A DNA stretch of 39,038 nucleotides from Bryobacter sp. (lineage in GTDB: Bacteria; Acidobacteriota; Terriglobia; Bryobacterales; Bryobacteraceae). The stretch spans positions 1 to 39,038 of the forward strand of contig JALHNI010000053.1 of the NCBI GenBank assembly GCA_022843605.1, written 5' to 3'. Under the pieces are notes generated by a model, which saw nothing but the letters and a program-made list of their open reading frames with translations, made no database searches and was not told the origin of the DNA. The translations under genes and the position numbers were made by a program. This document shows, piece after piece, positions 24,348-33,061 of this stretch (position 1 is the stretch's first letter; each line of letters starts with the position of its first letter).

Positions 24348-25345
24348 TCGTCGACCTTGATCGCTTCGTCAGCCGCGAACGTCCGTTCTGGCAGGAACTG
24401 GAGCAGTTACTCGGCCGGATCGATGCGGACCCGGAGCGGACGTTGGCTTTGGACGAGGCACTGCGTTTGCACTATCTCTATCAGCGCGGCGGCGCGGGGT
24501 TAGCCAAGCTGAATTCGTTGCCCGGCGAGACGGCGCTGCGGGCTTACGTCGAGTCTCTGGTGGCCCGCGCTTATGGCCAGATTCACGAGACACGGGGCGG
24601 CAGTTGGGGAGCGAGCGCCTGGCGCTGGTTCACCATCACCTTCCCACAGGCCTTCCGCCGCCGGGGACGGGAATTTGCGCTTTCCGCCGGACTCTTTTTT
24701 CTGGGGGCGGCGTTCGGCGCCTTCGCATTGCGGGTGGATCCGACGGCCAAAGTATCATTGGTCGGCTTCGGCCATTTGAAGCAGACTCCAGCGGAGCGCG
24801 TCGCGAACGAAGAGCAGTCGCAAAAGGCGGGCGATGAGATGGCCGGGCGGAAGACGCGGTTCTCGGCCGAGTTAATGACCCACAACACGCGCGTCGCCAT
24901 CTTCACCTGTGCGATGGGCATGACTTGGGGCTTCGGCACGGCGATCAGCCTTTTCTATAACGGCGTAGTGCTGGGGGCGGTTGGCTACGACTATGTGCAA
25001 GCCGGCTTCACACGTTTTCTTTTGGGATGGCTACTGCCGCACGGGTCGGTGGAGATCCCGGCGATTCTTTTCGGTGGCCAAGCCGGCTTCGTGTTGGCCG
25101 GAGCCCTGCTGAGGCGGCGGGATCGCCGACGGTTGGGCGAACGTCTGCGGCAGGTGACACCGGATGTGCTGCACTTACTCGGCGGCGTGGCTATCCTGCT
25201 GGTGTGGGCCGGTATCGTCGAAGCTTTTTTTTCGCAGTATCACGAACCCGTTTTGCCCTACGACCTGAAGATCGCCGTGGGATTGCTGGAACTCGTCTGT
25301 CTGTTTCTCTTTCTTTCGCGCGCGGGGCGAAATGCGCACGATTGA
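24344..25345 (+). CDS. SpoIIM-like membrane protein
   Basis: A 333-residue member of the stage II sporulation protein M family. It has an N-terminal helical region (about 1-95) and five to six membrane segments. Visible blocks are FLLGWLLPHGSVEIPAILFG near residue 225-244, typical of the family, and NTRVAIFTCAMGMTWGFGTA near 184-203. Outside spore formers such proteins occur with RDD and DUF58 genes, and spore formation is not implied. Start and stop overlap the neighbouring genes. Confidence 0.9.
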   Translation: MIVDLDRFVSRERPFWQELEQLLGRIDADPERTLALDEALRLHYLYQRGGAGLAKLNSLPGETALRAYVESLVARAYGQIHETRGGSWGASAWRWFTITFPQAFRRRGREFALSAGLFFLGAAFGAFALRVDPTAKVSLVGFGHLKQTPAERVANEEQSQKAGDEMAGRKTRFSAELMTHNTRVAIFTCAMGMTWGFGTAISLFYNGVVLGAVGYDYVQAGFTRFLLGWLLPHGSVEIPAILFGGQAGFVLAGALLRRRDRRRLGERLRQVTPDVLHLLGGVAILLVWAGIVEAFFSQYHEPVLPYDLKIAVGLLELVCLFLFLSRAGRNAHD

Positions 25346-26105
25346 CACGGATACCTTGCGGATCCGCACGCCGGAGGGTGTGACGTTTAGCCTGCCGCTC
25401 GCCGGGCCGGTGCGCCGCTGCCTGGCGATGCTGCTGGACATGTTTTGCATCAGCGTCATCATGACCAGCATTGGTTACCTGGTGCGCTCGCTGAATCTGG
25501 TGGGCGCGGATCTGGCCGGAGCCATCTACCTGCTGTTCTTTTTCGTCGTCGCGACCGGCTATGGCATTGCCCTGGAGTGGCGTTGGCGGGGGCAGACGGT
25601 GGGCAAGCGCGTGATGCAACTGCGGGTAATGGACGCCGAGGGTTTGCGGCTGCGCCCTCCCCAAATCATTCTGCGCAACTTACTTCGGCCCGTGGATTCG
25701 CTACCCGCCCTCTACCTATTGGGCGGCGCGGTGATGTTCTTCAACCGGCGCCGGCAGCGCCTCGGCGACTTGGCCGCGGGCACGGTGGTGATCGTGGAGA
25801 CCCATTTGGAAGAGCCTGATTTTGGCCGGATCGCCCCCAACAAGTTCAATTCGCTGGCGGCGTATCCGCATCTGGCCGCGCGGTTGCGGATGCGCGTCCC
25901 GGCAGACGTGATCGCGGTGACGTTCGAGGCCTTGCTGCGCCGCGACCAGTTCGAACCCGGCGCCCGCCTGGCGCTCTACGCGGATTTGGCCAGCCAGTTC
26001 CGCGCGGAGGCTGAGTTCCCGGTGGCGGCGACGGAAGACCTCTCTGACGAGCAGTATCTTCGGAACGTGCTCGCGGTGATCGCCAGTCAACGCAGGCAGC
26101 GATAA
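25332..26105 (+). CDS. RDD-family membrane protein, last gene of the MoxR operon
   Basis: A 257-residue RDD protein without a GYF domain. It begins with a short beta segment (RIRTPEGVTFSLPLAGPVRR), then the RDD-like LAMLLDMFCISVIM helix, a second helix, the conserved GKRVMQLRVMDAEG and RQRLGDLAAGTVVIVE, and a soluble C-terminal tail of about 90 residues. It overlaps the SpoIIM-like gene by 14 bp. It is the third RDD protein in the operon and closes it; the next gene follows after 13 bp and is of a different type. Confidence 0.9.
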   Translation: MRTIDTDTLRIRTPEGVTFSLPLAGPVRRCLAMLLDMFCISVIMTSIGYLVRSLNLVGADLAGAIYLLFFFVVATGYGIALEWRWRGQTVGKRVMQLRVMDAEGLRLRPPQIILRNLLRPVDSLPALYLLGGAVMFFNRRRQRLGDLAAGTVVIVETHLEEPDFGRIAPNKFNSLAAYPHLAARLRMRVPADVIAVTFEALLRRDQFEPGARLALYADLASQFRAEAEFPVAATEDLSDEQYLRNVLAVIASQRRQR

Positions 26106-26118
26106 ACTAGGGGTCGAG

Positions 26119-27417
26119 ATGATTCGCCTGACGATTTGCCTATTGCCCCTGTTGGCCTGGTGCGCGCCGAAGCCCGTAACTTATGCCGATATCCGGCCAG
26201 TGATGGAGCGCCGTTGCGCGAGTTGCCATCAGAAGGGCGAGATTGCGCCCATGTCGATGCTGAGCTATCAGGAGACGCGGCCGTGGGCCAAGGCGATCAG
26301 GCAAGCGGTGCTGAAACGCACGATGCCGCCCTGGCATGCCGACGCGGAATCGTCGCAGCGCATCCACAACAGCCGACTGATGCCGGAAGCGGAAGTGCAA
26401 CAGTTGGTGGCCTGGGCGGATGGCGGAGCCGTCGAGGGCGCTCCGGTGAATCCGATCGCCGTGACGAAGGCCGACGCGAAGTACACGCTCGGTAAGCCCG
26501 ACATGGTGATCCGCATTCCTGGTTTCGAAGTGCCGGCCGAGGGCACGGTGCGCTACACCTTCCTCGTGACGCCCACCAATCTCACCGAAGACAAGTGGGT
26601 TTCGGCCGCCGAGTGGAAAATTGACCAGCGCGCCGTCGTGCATCACATCAATGCTTTTGTGCGCCCTCCCGGATCAAGCTACGTGGCGACGGCGCCGAAG
26701 GGTCAGCTATACGTCGCTTCCGGCGCCGAGCGGAGCTTCCGGCATCCCAATGAGCGCGAGATTGACCGTCGTGAGTTGCTGGTGGGCTATGAGCCGGGCT
26801 ACCGGCCAATTCCTTGGGGTCCGCGCCAGGCCAAGCTGATCCGCAAAGGGTCGGACATCGTTTTTGAAATCCACTTCACCACGAACGGCAAGGCGGCGAT
26901 CGATCATTCCGAACTCGGCATCTACTTTGCGAAACAGGCCCCCGAAGAGCGCGTCGTCACCATTACGCCGGCGGACTCGAAACTCGCCATTCCGGCCGGT
27001 GACCCGAACTACCGCAGCTTTGTTTGGGCAGAGCTCAAAAGCGCGGCCAAGCTAATCTCGCTACAGCCGCACATGCATCTGCGCGGTAAGGCCTATCGGA
27101 TTGACGCGGTTTACCCGGACGGCCGCCGGGACACGCTGGTGAATGTTCCTCGTTACGACTTCAACTGGCAGACCACCTACTTTCTGAAGGATCCGATCGC
27201 ACTGCCGAAGGGCACCAAGCTCGAGTGCACCGGCTGGTTCGATAACTCTCCCAATAACCCCGCCAATCCTGACCCCACCAAGGTGATCCATTGGGGCGAC
27301 CAAAGCTGGGAAGAGATGAACGTGGGCTTTATCGAGATCGCCTTCGATCGCCGGGGCGATGGTGACATCGTCACTCTTAGCGACACCACAAAGCCGGCCG
27401 CGGGGCCGGGCCGCTAA
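26119..27417 (+). CDS. Cytochrome c fused to a copper-monooxygenase-like fold
   Basis: A 432-residue exported protein: signal peptide (1 to about 16), then a short heme-c domain with CASCH at 33-37 and a PPWHAD motif, then two beta-sandwich-like parts resembling the copper type II ascorbate-dependent monooxygenase fold. Candidate copper ligands are the His pair in [11 protein letters not shown] in [10 protein letters not shown] and a Met in WEEMNVGF near the end. These correspond to the two copper sites of peptide-hydroxylating monooxygenase; the match is by position only. The role is unknown. It lies 13 bp after the RDD gene and 2 bp before the sugar dehydrogenase gene. Confidence 0.85.
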   Translation: MIRLTICLLPLLAWCAPKPVTYADIRPVMERRCASCHQKGEIAPMSMLSYQETRPWAKAIRQAVLKRTMPPWHADAESSQRIHNSRLMPEAEVQQLVAWADGGAVEGAPVNPIAVTKADAKYTLGKPDMVIRIPGFEVPAEGTVRYTFLVTPTNLTEDKWVSAAEWKIDQRAVVHHINAFVRPPGSSYVATAPKGQLYVASGAERSFRHPNEREIDRRELLVGYEPGYRPIPWGPRQAKLIRKGSDIVFEIHFTTNGKAAIDHSELGIYFAKQAPEERVVTITPADSKLAIPAGDPNYRSFVWAELKSAAKLISLQPHMHLRGKAYRIDAVYPDGRRDTLVNVPRYDFNWQTTYFLKDPIALPKGTKLECTGWFDNSPNNPANPDPTKVIHWGDQSWEEMNVGFIEIAFDRRGDGDIVTLSDTTKPAAGPGR

Positions 27418-27419
27418 AG

Positions 27420-28643
27420 ATGAAGCGTTTGGCAATTGCACCCGTGGCCGCACTCTTGGTGGTGACCCTGACGGGTTGCGGTGTGGCCGGACAAGCTGTC
27501 GAGCAGCCCAACGCCCCGCACCAGAAGCCGGCGTTCGCCGGGCAGACGCGCGCTCCGGAGCAGAAGTTGAACGTGGCTTTCGACCGGGTAACGGTGGCGG
27601 AAGGGCTGAATACGCCCTGGGGCCTCGCGTTTCTTCCCGACGGGCAGATGCTGGTGACTGAGCGCCCGGGGCGGCTGCGTATCGTGTCACGCGGAGGCAA
27701 ACTTTCCTCGCCCGTAGCGGGACTCCCAAAGGTGGATGCGCGCAGTCAGGGTGGACTGCTTGGACTCGCCGTCGATCCGAAGTATCCCGAAAACCAGCTG
27801 ATTTATTGGAGCTACTCCGAATTGCAGGATGATGGCACCAACAATACGGCGGTGGCACGGGGAAAACTGGTGAACGGCGCTGAACCGCGCGTGGACAATG
27901 TGCAGGTGATCTTTCATCAGACGCCCTCGCTGAAGTCGACCCTCCACTTCGGCAGCCGCCTCGTGTTTTGGCGCGGCGGAACACTCTTTGTCACCTTGGG
28001 TGACCGGTCTATTGAGGAAGGCCGGATGCAGGCCCAGCGGCTGGACGGGCTGCTCGGTAAGGTGGTTCGCATCCATGCGGACGGCTCGATCCCTGGGGAC
28101 AATCCGTTCGCCGGTAAGCCGGCCGCGAGGCCGGAGATCTGGTCCTACGGACACCGGAATATTCAGGGAGCGGCGCTGAACCCCGCCACCGGCGAACTGT
28201 GGACCATCGAGCATGGCACCCGCGGTGGCGATGAATTGAACATTGCCCGCAAAGGTAGGGACTACGGCTGGCCGACAATTGCCTACGGCATCGAGTACGG
28301 CGGAGGGGCGATCACGGGCGACATCACCGCCAAGATGGGCATGGAGCAGCCTCGTTATTACTGGGATCCAGTAATCGCCCCCGGCGGCATGACGTTCTAT
28401 ACCGGATCGCTGTTTCCGGCCTGGCGCCAGAGCGTCTTTATCGGAGGCCTCGGCAGCACGCACCTGGTCCGGCTGAGCCTCGATGGCGAGCGCGTGACCG
28501 GTGAAGAACGTCTACTGGCCGATCTTGGCGAGCGTATCCGCGATGTCGTGCAGGGCCCCGATGGCGCCCTCTACATTCTCACCGACAGCCGCCGCGGGCA
28601 GATTCTGAAGCTGGTGCCGAAGAGGAGTCAGGCCGTCCGATAG
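27420..28643 (+). CDS. PQQ-dependent sugar dehydrogenase (GSDH/YliI family), lipoprotein
   Basis: A 407-residue protein of the soluble aldose/sorbosone dehydrogenase family, a six-bladed propeller that binds PQQ. The signal peptide ends in a lipobox, LTGC with Cys20, so it should be a lipoprotein. Signatures are [73 protein letters not shown] and [15 protein letters not shown]. Such enzymes oxidise sugars and pass electrons to cytochromes or quinone. The preceding gene, which encodes a heme-c/copper protein, is two bases upstream, so they may work together. The substrate is unknown. Confidence 0.92.
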   Translation: MKRLAIAPVAALLVVTLTGCGVAGQAVEQPNAPHQKPAFAGQTRAPEQKLNVAFDRVTVAEGLNTPWGLAFLPDGQMLVTERPGRLRIVSRGGKLSSPVAGLPKVDARSQGGLLGLAVDPKYPENQLIYWSYSELQDDGTNNTAVARGKLVNGAEPRVDNVQVIFHQTPSLKSTLHFGSRLVFWRGGTLFVTLGDRSIEEGRMQAQRLDGLLGKVVRIHADGSIPGDNPFAGKPAARPEIWSYGHRNIQGAALNPATGELWTIEHGTRGGDELNIARKGRDYGWPTIAYGIEYGGGAITGDITAKMGMEQPRYYWDPVIAPGGMTFYTGSLFPAWRQSVFIGGLGSTHLVRLSLDGERVTGEERLLADLGERIRDVVQGPDGALYILTDSRRGQILKLVPKRSQAVR

Positions 28644-28670
28644 CCAGGATGCTAGCCTGAAGGTTCGCTG

Positions 28671-29909
28671 GTGTCCACTTCCCCCTCGATTGTCTCGACG
28701 CAGAGACCGTTGCGTTTCTGCATGGTTACCACCTACTACCCGCCCTACCATTTCGGTGGCGATGGTGTGTTTGTGCAGAACCTCGCCCGAGCCTTGGTCC
28801 GCCAGGGGCACCATGTCGAAGTGATTCATTGCGAAGACGCATACCGGCTGGGCGCCGAGCATCCTCAGCCCGGCCAGGATCCGCCGGACGGGGTGATCGT
28901 GCACCGGCTGCACAGCGCTTGGGGCGCTCTATCGCCGCTGATCACGCAGCAACTCAGCATTCCCGGACCGAAGCGGAACGCCATCGCGCGGATTCTGGCG
29001 CGAGGGTTTGACGTCGTCAATTTTCACAATATCTCCCTGGTGGGCGGTCTCGGGGCCTTGTCGATGGGCCACCCCGCACTCACCGTTTACACTCTGCACG
29101 AGCACTGGCTGATCTGCCCAACGCATATTCTCTGGAAGAATCAACAGCAGGCCTGCGACAAGGCGGAGTGCATCCGTTGCTGCCTGCGCTCCGGCATCCC
29201 TCCGCAGATCTGGCGGTACACAGCACAACGCGACCAGGCGCTGGCCCATGTCGACCTGATTCTTTCACCCAGTGAGTACACGGCGCGACGGCATCGCGAA
29301 GGCGGCATCCAGGCCCCGATCCGCGTGCTGCCCACGTATTCCGGGCTCGCACCGGACTTATCCTTGCCGGGCCCTGAACCGGGTGCCCGCCCTCGCTTTC
29401 TCTTCGTAGGGCGAGTCACCGCTTCAAAAGGCATTGATCAGCTCGTGAGGGTCTTTGCCAAGCTGCCCCAATACGATCTCGAGGTCGCCGGCACGGGCGA
29501 TCTACTGGAGAGCCTGAAGCGGGAAGCGGCCCGGTGCCCTTGGATCCGTTTCCTCGGCTCCGTGCAGCGTTCCGAACTGCCGGCCATTTACCGCCGCTCG
29601 ACAGCCACCATTCTGTCTTCGAAGGCCCCGGAGGTTTTTCCGCTGACGATCCTTGAATCCCTGGCCTGTGGCACTCCCGCGATTGCAAGCGAAGCCGGAG
29701 GGAGCCCGGAGGCGATTCTCCATAGTGGAGCCGGCTTTGTTTATCGCGACGATGAAGGACTCATCGCGGCCCTGCGCCGCATCGCCGAAGAGCCGGGTTT
29801 GCGCGCCTCGCTCAGCCAACGCGGCCGCGACGCTTACAAAGCCGCCTATACGGAGGAGCGCTACCTCTCTGAATACCTCAACCTATGCCGGGAGCAACTC
29901 ACCGCATGA
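28671..29909 (+). CDS. Glycosyltransferase family 4
   Basis: A 412-residue GT-B glycosyltransferase. The N-terminal domain shows VTTYYPPYHFGGDGVFVQNL, typical of GT4 enzymes that act on cell-surface sugars, and LHEHWLICPTHILW, the donor-side HEHW block. The C-terminal domain has FVGRVTASKGIDQLVRVF, SSKAPEVFPLTILESLACGT (the EX7E-like site) and PAIASEAGGSPE. A GTG start follows an AAGG; an internal ATG at about residue 18 is possible but less likely. A Cys-rich segment, CDKAECIRCC, lies at about 163-172. Its stop overlaps the next start (ATGA), coupling it to the P450. Confidence 0.92.
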   Translation: MSTSPSIVSTQRPLRFCMVTTYYPPYHFGGDGVFVQNLARALVRQGHHVEVIHCEDAYRLGAEHPQPGQDPPDGVIVHRLHSAWGALSPLITQQLSIPGPKRNAIARILARGFDVVNFHNISLVGGLGALSMGHPALTVYTLHEHWLICPTHILWKNQQQACDKAECIRCCLRSGIPPQIWRYTAQRDQALAHVDLILSPSEYTARRHREGGIQAPIRVLPTYSGLAPDLSLPGPEPGARPRFLFVGRVTASKGIDQLVRVFAKLPQYDLEVAGTGDLLESLKREAARCPWIRFLGSVQRSELPAIYRRSTATILSSKAPEVFPLTILESLACGTPAIASEAGGSPEAILHSGAGFVYRDDEGLIAALRRIAEEPGLRASLSQRGRDAYKAAYTEERYLSEYLNLCREQLTA

Positions 29910-31186
29910 CGAATTGGCCGATTCTGGGCCATCTGCCTGCCTACCTGCCCGATAAGCTTAACTTCCTTACCCGCGCCGCCCAAGCCGGTGGCACTCCGGA
30001 ACTGCAGCTCGGCGAACGGACGCTACTGCTGACGACGCCGGGGGACATCCAGCATGTCCTGACGGGCAACCCGGGCAACTACACGAAGTCCCCACGCCTG
30101 ACCAGCGAGCGCGGCAAGCGCCTCTCCGGTCGAGGGATGCAAACGGCCGTGGGAGCCGAACATCTACGGCAGCGGCGCTTGTTGCAACCCGCCTTCCATC
30201 CGCGTTCCATTGAACCCTTCTACGAACTGATGCAAGTGCGTACGACACGCCATTTGGCGGCGTGGCGGCCAGGACAGACCCGCAACGTTTCGGAAGACAT
30301 GGAGCAGCTCGCGCTTTCCATCATCATCGGGTCAATGTTCGGCCCGGATACACTGCCCGATGAGGCGGCTCTGGCCCGGGCGATCACCCACCGCCGCGCT
30401 TACCTCGAATTTTTCTACTCATCGCTTTTCCCGTTTCCCGAGTACCTTCCGCTTCCGGTGGTCTTCCGCTTTCGGCACGCCATGCGGACAATTGACGCGA
30501 GCATCGCCCACGCGCTGGCCGCCAAGCCAGGCAGTGGCTTCGCGGCCATGTTCGCCGCGATGCGCTATCCCGATGGCGGGGAGATGACCTTCCCGCAACA
30601 ACGAGACGAACTGCTCACTTTGATGAGCACAGGCTACGAGACCATCGGCGACGCGCTGACATGGACGCTGTACCTGCTCGCCCAGCATCCGCAGGTGGAG
30701 GCGGCCGTGCTGGAGGAACTCGCGCGCGAACTGCCCGCGGGCGGTTCGCTGCCCGACGCCAGCACCGTCCCGCGTTTGCGCTATCTCCGGCAGGTGATTG
30801 AGGAGTCATTGCGACTCTATCCACCCACCTGGATCTTTATCCGCATGGCCGTGGATCATGATCGATTACCCAGCGGCGCGAGGGTGGAACCCGGCACCAA
30901 GATCTATCTGTGCCCCTGGGTGACTCACCGAGACCCTCGGTACTTCCCTGATCCCCTTCGCTTCGTTCCAGAACGCGCACGCCCGAGGTTTGCATACTTC
31001 CCTTTTGGCGCGGGACAGCGGACCTGCATCGGCGAGCAGTTCGCCTTTCAGGAAGCGACGGTGATTCTTGCGATGCTATTGCCCCGGTTTCGCTGTGACG
31101 TACCGGCGGGCCACAAGCTAACGCTGCAGAGTGGGATCACGCTGCGAGCCCGCAACGGGCTACCACTCCGGATTCTGGCCCGTTAG
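29906..31186 (+). CDS. Cytochrome P450
   Basis: A 426-residue cytochrome P450. The heme-thiolate motif FPFGAGQRTCIG has the ligand Cys at about 374. The K-helix ExxR is EESLR, and the I-helix reads STGYETIGDAL with the acid-alcohol pair Glu-Thr kept. The ATG at 29906 overlaps the glycosyltransferase stop. The N-terminus, TNWPILGHLPAYLPD, has no membrane anchor, so it is soluble. The sequence type resembles broad bacterial monooxygenases (CYP102/CYP4-like heme region), with an unknown substrate. No reductase or ferredoxin gene is nearby. Its stop overlaps that of the convergent next gene. Confidence 0.95.
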   Translation: MTNWPILGHLPAYLPDKLNFLTRAAQAGGTPELQLGERTLLLTTPGDIQHVLTGNPGNYTKSPRLTSERGKRLSGRGMQTAVGAEHLRQRRLLQPAFHPRSIEPFYELMQVRTTRHLAAWRPGQTRNVSEDMEQLALSIIIGSMFGPDTLPDEAALARAITHRRAYLEFFYSSLFPFPEYLPLPVVFRFRHAMRTIDASIAHALAAKPGSGFAAMFAAMRYPDGGEMTFPQQRDELLTLMSTGYETIGDALTWTLYLLAQHPQVEAAVLEELARELPAGGSLPDASTVPRLRYLRQVIEESLRLYPPTWIFIRMAVDHDRLPSGARVEPGTKIYLCPWVTHRDPRYFPDPLRFVPERARPRFAYFPFGAGQRTCIGEQFAFQEATVILAMLLPRFRCDVPAGHKLTLQSGITLRARNGLPLRILAR

Positions 31187-32781
31187 GGTGCGGGCCGGGT
31201 GAGCAAGAGACGTCCGAGACGGTCGCCGGCTTTCAAGGTCATCGCTTCGGCGAGCGGCTCCTGTTGCAGGAGCCAGACCGGGTCGGGATCGTTTTCCAGG
31301 CTCTCGACCGCAAGCAGGCGGTAGTCGCCCGGACTCAGGCCGGTGAGCCGCCATTCGCCTTGGCCATCCGAGAGGATCATGCGCGGCGCGCCGCTCCCGG
31401 CGCGCCAAATCAGTACCTGGGAGGCGGGCGTGCGTTTGCCCAGACGGTCCACGGTGATGCCCTCGAAGGAACCAGCGGGCTCAGCGACCTCCACTTCGAT
31501 GCTGACGCGCGCTCCGGTGCCGATGGTAGCGGTTTGTGCTTCGATGCCGCCCACGCGAACGCTTTTCACGTAGCGATCATCCGGAAGCCCGGAGAAGCGT
31601 AGAGCGTATTCACCGGCGGCAATGTTGTCGATGCGCGCGGTGTTCAGACGGTCAAAGGTACCGAACGGACTCGACTTGAGCGACTGCCCCAGCAGGGGGC
31701 GCAGGTCGAGGCGGAAGTTCCCTGACGGTCCGGATTCGGGCCACGTCACGGTGGCCTGAGCGCCGGCCAGCGGCGCAAGCGGAACCACGAAGTTGTCGAG
31801 GTCACCGCGCACGCGCAGACGGCTGCGGTACTCAAGCGTCTGGTTCTCTTCCTTACCGATCGCCGTCACCGTGTAGGGTCCGGCCGGGAGCTTCACCCGG
31901 AATCGGCCCTCACGATCGCTAATGACGCTTTGGCGATAGGGGTTCTGGGCCTTGCCGTACCAGGGTGACGTGAACTCGAGCGCCACTTGGCCAAGAATCG
32001 GATTCACGCGGCCCTGAATGTCGTAAACCGGCGCGCGCTCCAGGCGAATTTCGATGCCGCCGACGAGCTTGCCAGGAGTCACCTCCAAAGCGGTAGCGCC
32101 GGCAGGGTCCGGCGCTTGGGGGAAGTAGGTGCTGACAACTTGGGAGCCGGCGTCCGCACCGACGGCGGTCTCCGGTGTGAGGCCTTCACGGAAAGCAGAG
32201 GCTTCGGCGCGCACGAGATACTTGCCGGGGGGCAGGAAGGCCAAGCGATACTCGCCCAGGTCATTGGTGATTCCGAAACTGGCGGATTCGCAGACCGGAT
32301 CATACGTGGTCATCGTGCAGCGCAAGGCATGCACGGCGGCGAAGGCCACGGGGTCATCGTTGTCATCGAGCACCTTGCCGCTGATGACCGAATGCGGCGC
32401 AAGGCGAATCAGGAAGCCAGTGACGTTCTGGTCCTTCTCGACATAGGTGCGGCGCGCGGTGCCCATGGAAGTGAGGTTGGTGGAGACCGTAGCGCTGTAG
32501 CCGTTGCGTTCGGCGCTGGCGAGGTAGAGCCCGGGGGCGAGTTGGTCAAAGGCGAAGTCACCGGTGGGCGAGGTTCGCATCCAGATGGCTGGGCCGGCTT
32601 TGGCATCAAGTGGTTTGAGGGTAACGTTGGCGCGCGGTATGCCGAGGCCGGTGACCGAGTCGAGCACCCGGCCTTGAATCGCCGTTTTGGGTTCGGGGAC
32701 GGGCGGCGGAGGCGCCAGGGTCTGGGCGAGCGAAATCGCGAAAACGGTCCAGCCAAGCATCTCCCTAAGGTAGACGTTCAC
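31183..32781 (-). CDS. Secreted protein with carboxypeptidase-regulatory-like domains
   Basis: A 532-residue exported protein starting with GTG at 32781 (or the ATG at 32760); the signal peptide ends near ISLAQTLAPP. Several carboxypeptidase-regulatory-like or Cna-B-like beta-sandwich units follow, each marked by a motif such as IQGRVLDSVTGLGIPRANVT, ISGKVLDDNDDPVAFAAVHA, IQGRVNPILGQVALEF and DRLGKRTPASQVLIW, and by Gly-rich GEYRLAFLPPGKYLVRAEA or GEWRLTGLSPGDYRLLAVES. Such proteins are common in Acidobacteria and often belong to the TonB-receptor-like or adhesive group. There is no barrel here. It is convergent with the P450, with overlapping stops (31183-31186). Confidence 0.85.
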   Translation of the reverse strand: MNVYLREMLGWTVFAISLAQTLAPPPPVPEPKTAIQGRVLDSVTGLGIPRANVTLKPLDAKAGPAIWMRTSPTGDFAFDQLAPGLYLASAERNGYSATVSTNLTSMGTARRTYVEKDQNVTGFLIRLAPHSVISGKVLDDNDDPVAFAAVHALRCTMTTYDPVCESASFGITNDLGEYRLAFLPPGKYLVRAEASAFREGLTPETAVGADAGSQVVSTYFPQAPDPAGATALEVTPGKLVGGIEIRLERAPVYDIQGRVNPILGQVALEFTSPWYGKAQNPYRQSVISDREGRFRVKLPAGPYTVTAIGKEENQTLEYRSRLRVRGDLDNFVVPLAPLAGAQATVTWPESGPSGNFRLDLRPLLGQSLKSSPFGTFDRLNTARIDNIAAGEYALRFSGLPDDRYVKSVRVGGIEAQTATIGTGARVSIEVEVAEPAGSFEGITVDRLGKRTPASQVLIWRAGSGAPRMILSDGQGEWRLTGLSPGDYRLLAVESLENDPDPVWLLQQEPLAEAMTLKAGDRLGRLLLTRPAP

Positions 32782-33061
32782 CGCGCTCTAAGTGTGGAGA
32801 GTGGTTGAATACCACCACCTGTGCTGACTTTCGATCAGGGTGGCAGGCGGACCGATCCGCTAAGTAACTGAAAGTACATACAGTTGAATTTGGTCCGTGA
32901 CGTGCACTAGATTGAGGCGAAGTAGAATCCTTTGTCTATCTCCTCGGCTGCAAGCCCGGGACGCGGTCCGGTAAGTTCTTCGCTTTGGCTGAATTCGCTC
33001 CTCGGCCGAGGTGGTGGTGAACGACGGCGTCCTGGGTTTGCAGCTTTTTATTTTTGGCAAG
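32782..33061. other. Intergenic region, 280 bp, with no gene seen
   Basis: It lies upstream of the carboxypeptidase-regulatory gene and downstream of the broken PQQ gene, both on the minus strand. A GTGGT/ACCAC hairpin lies near 32805-32820 and a CCTCGGCCGAGG palindrome near 33000. I see no clear promoter or tRNA. Confidence 0.4.
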
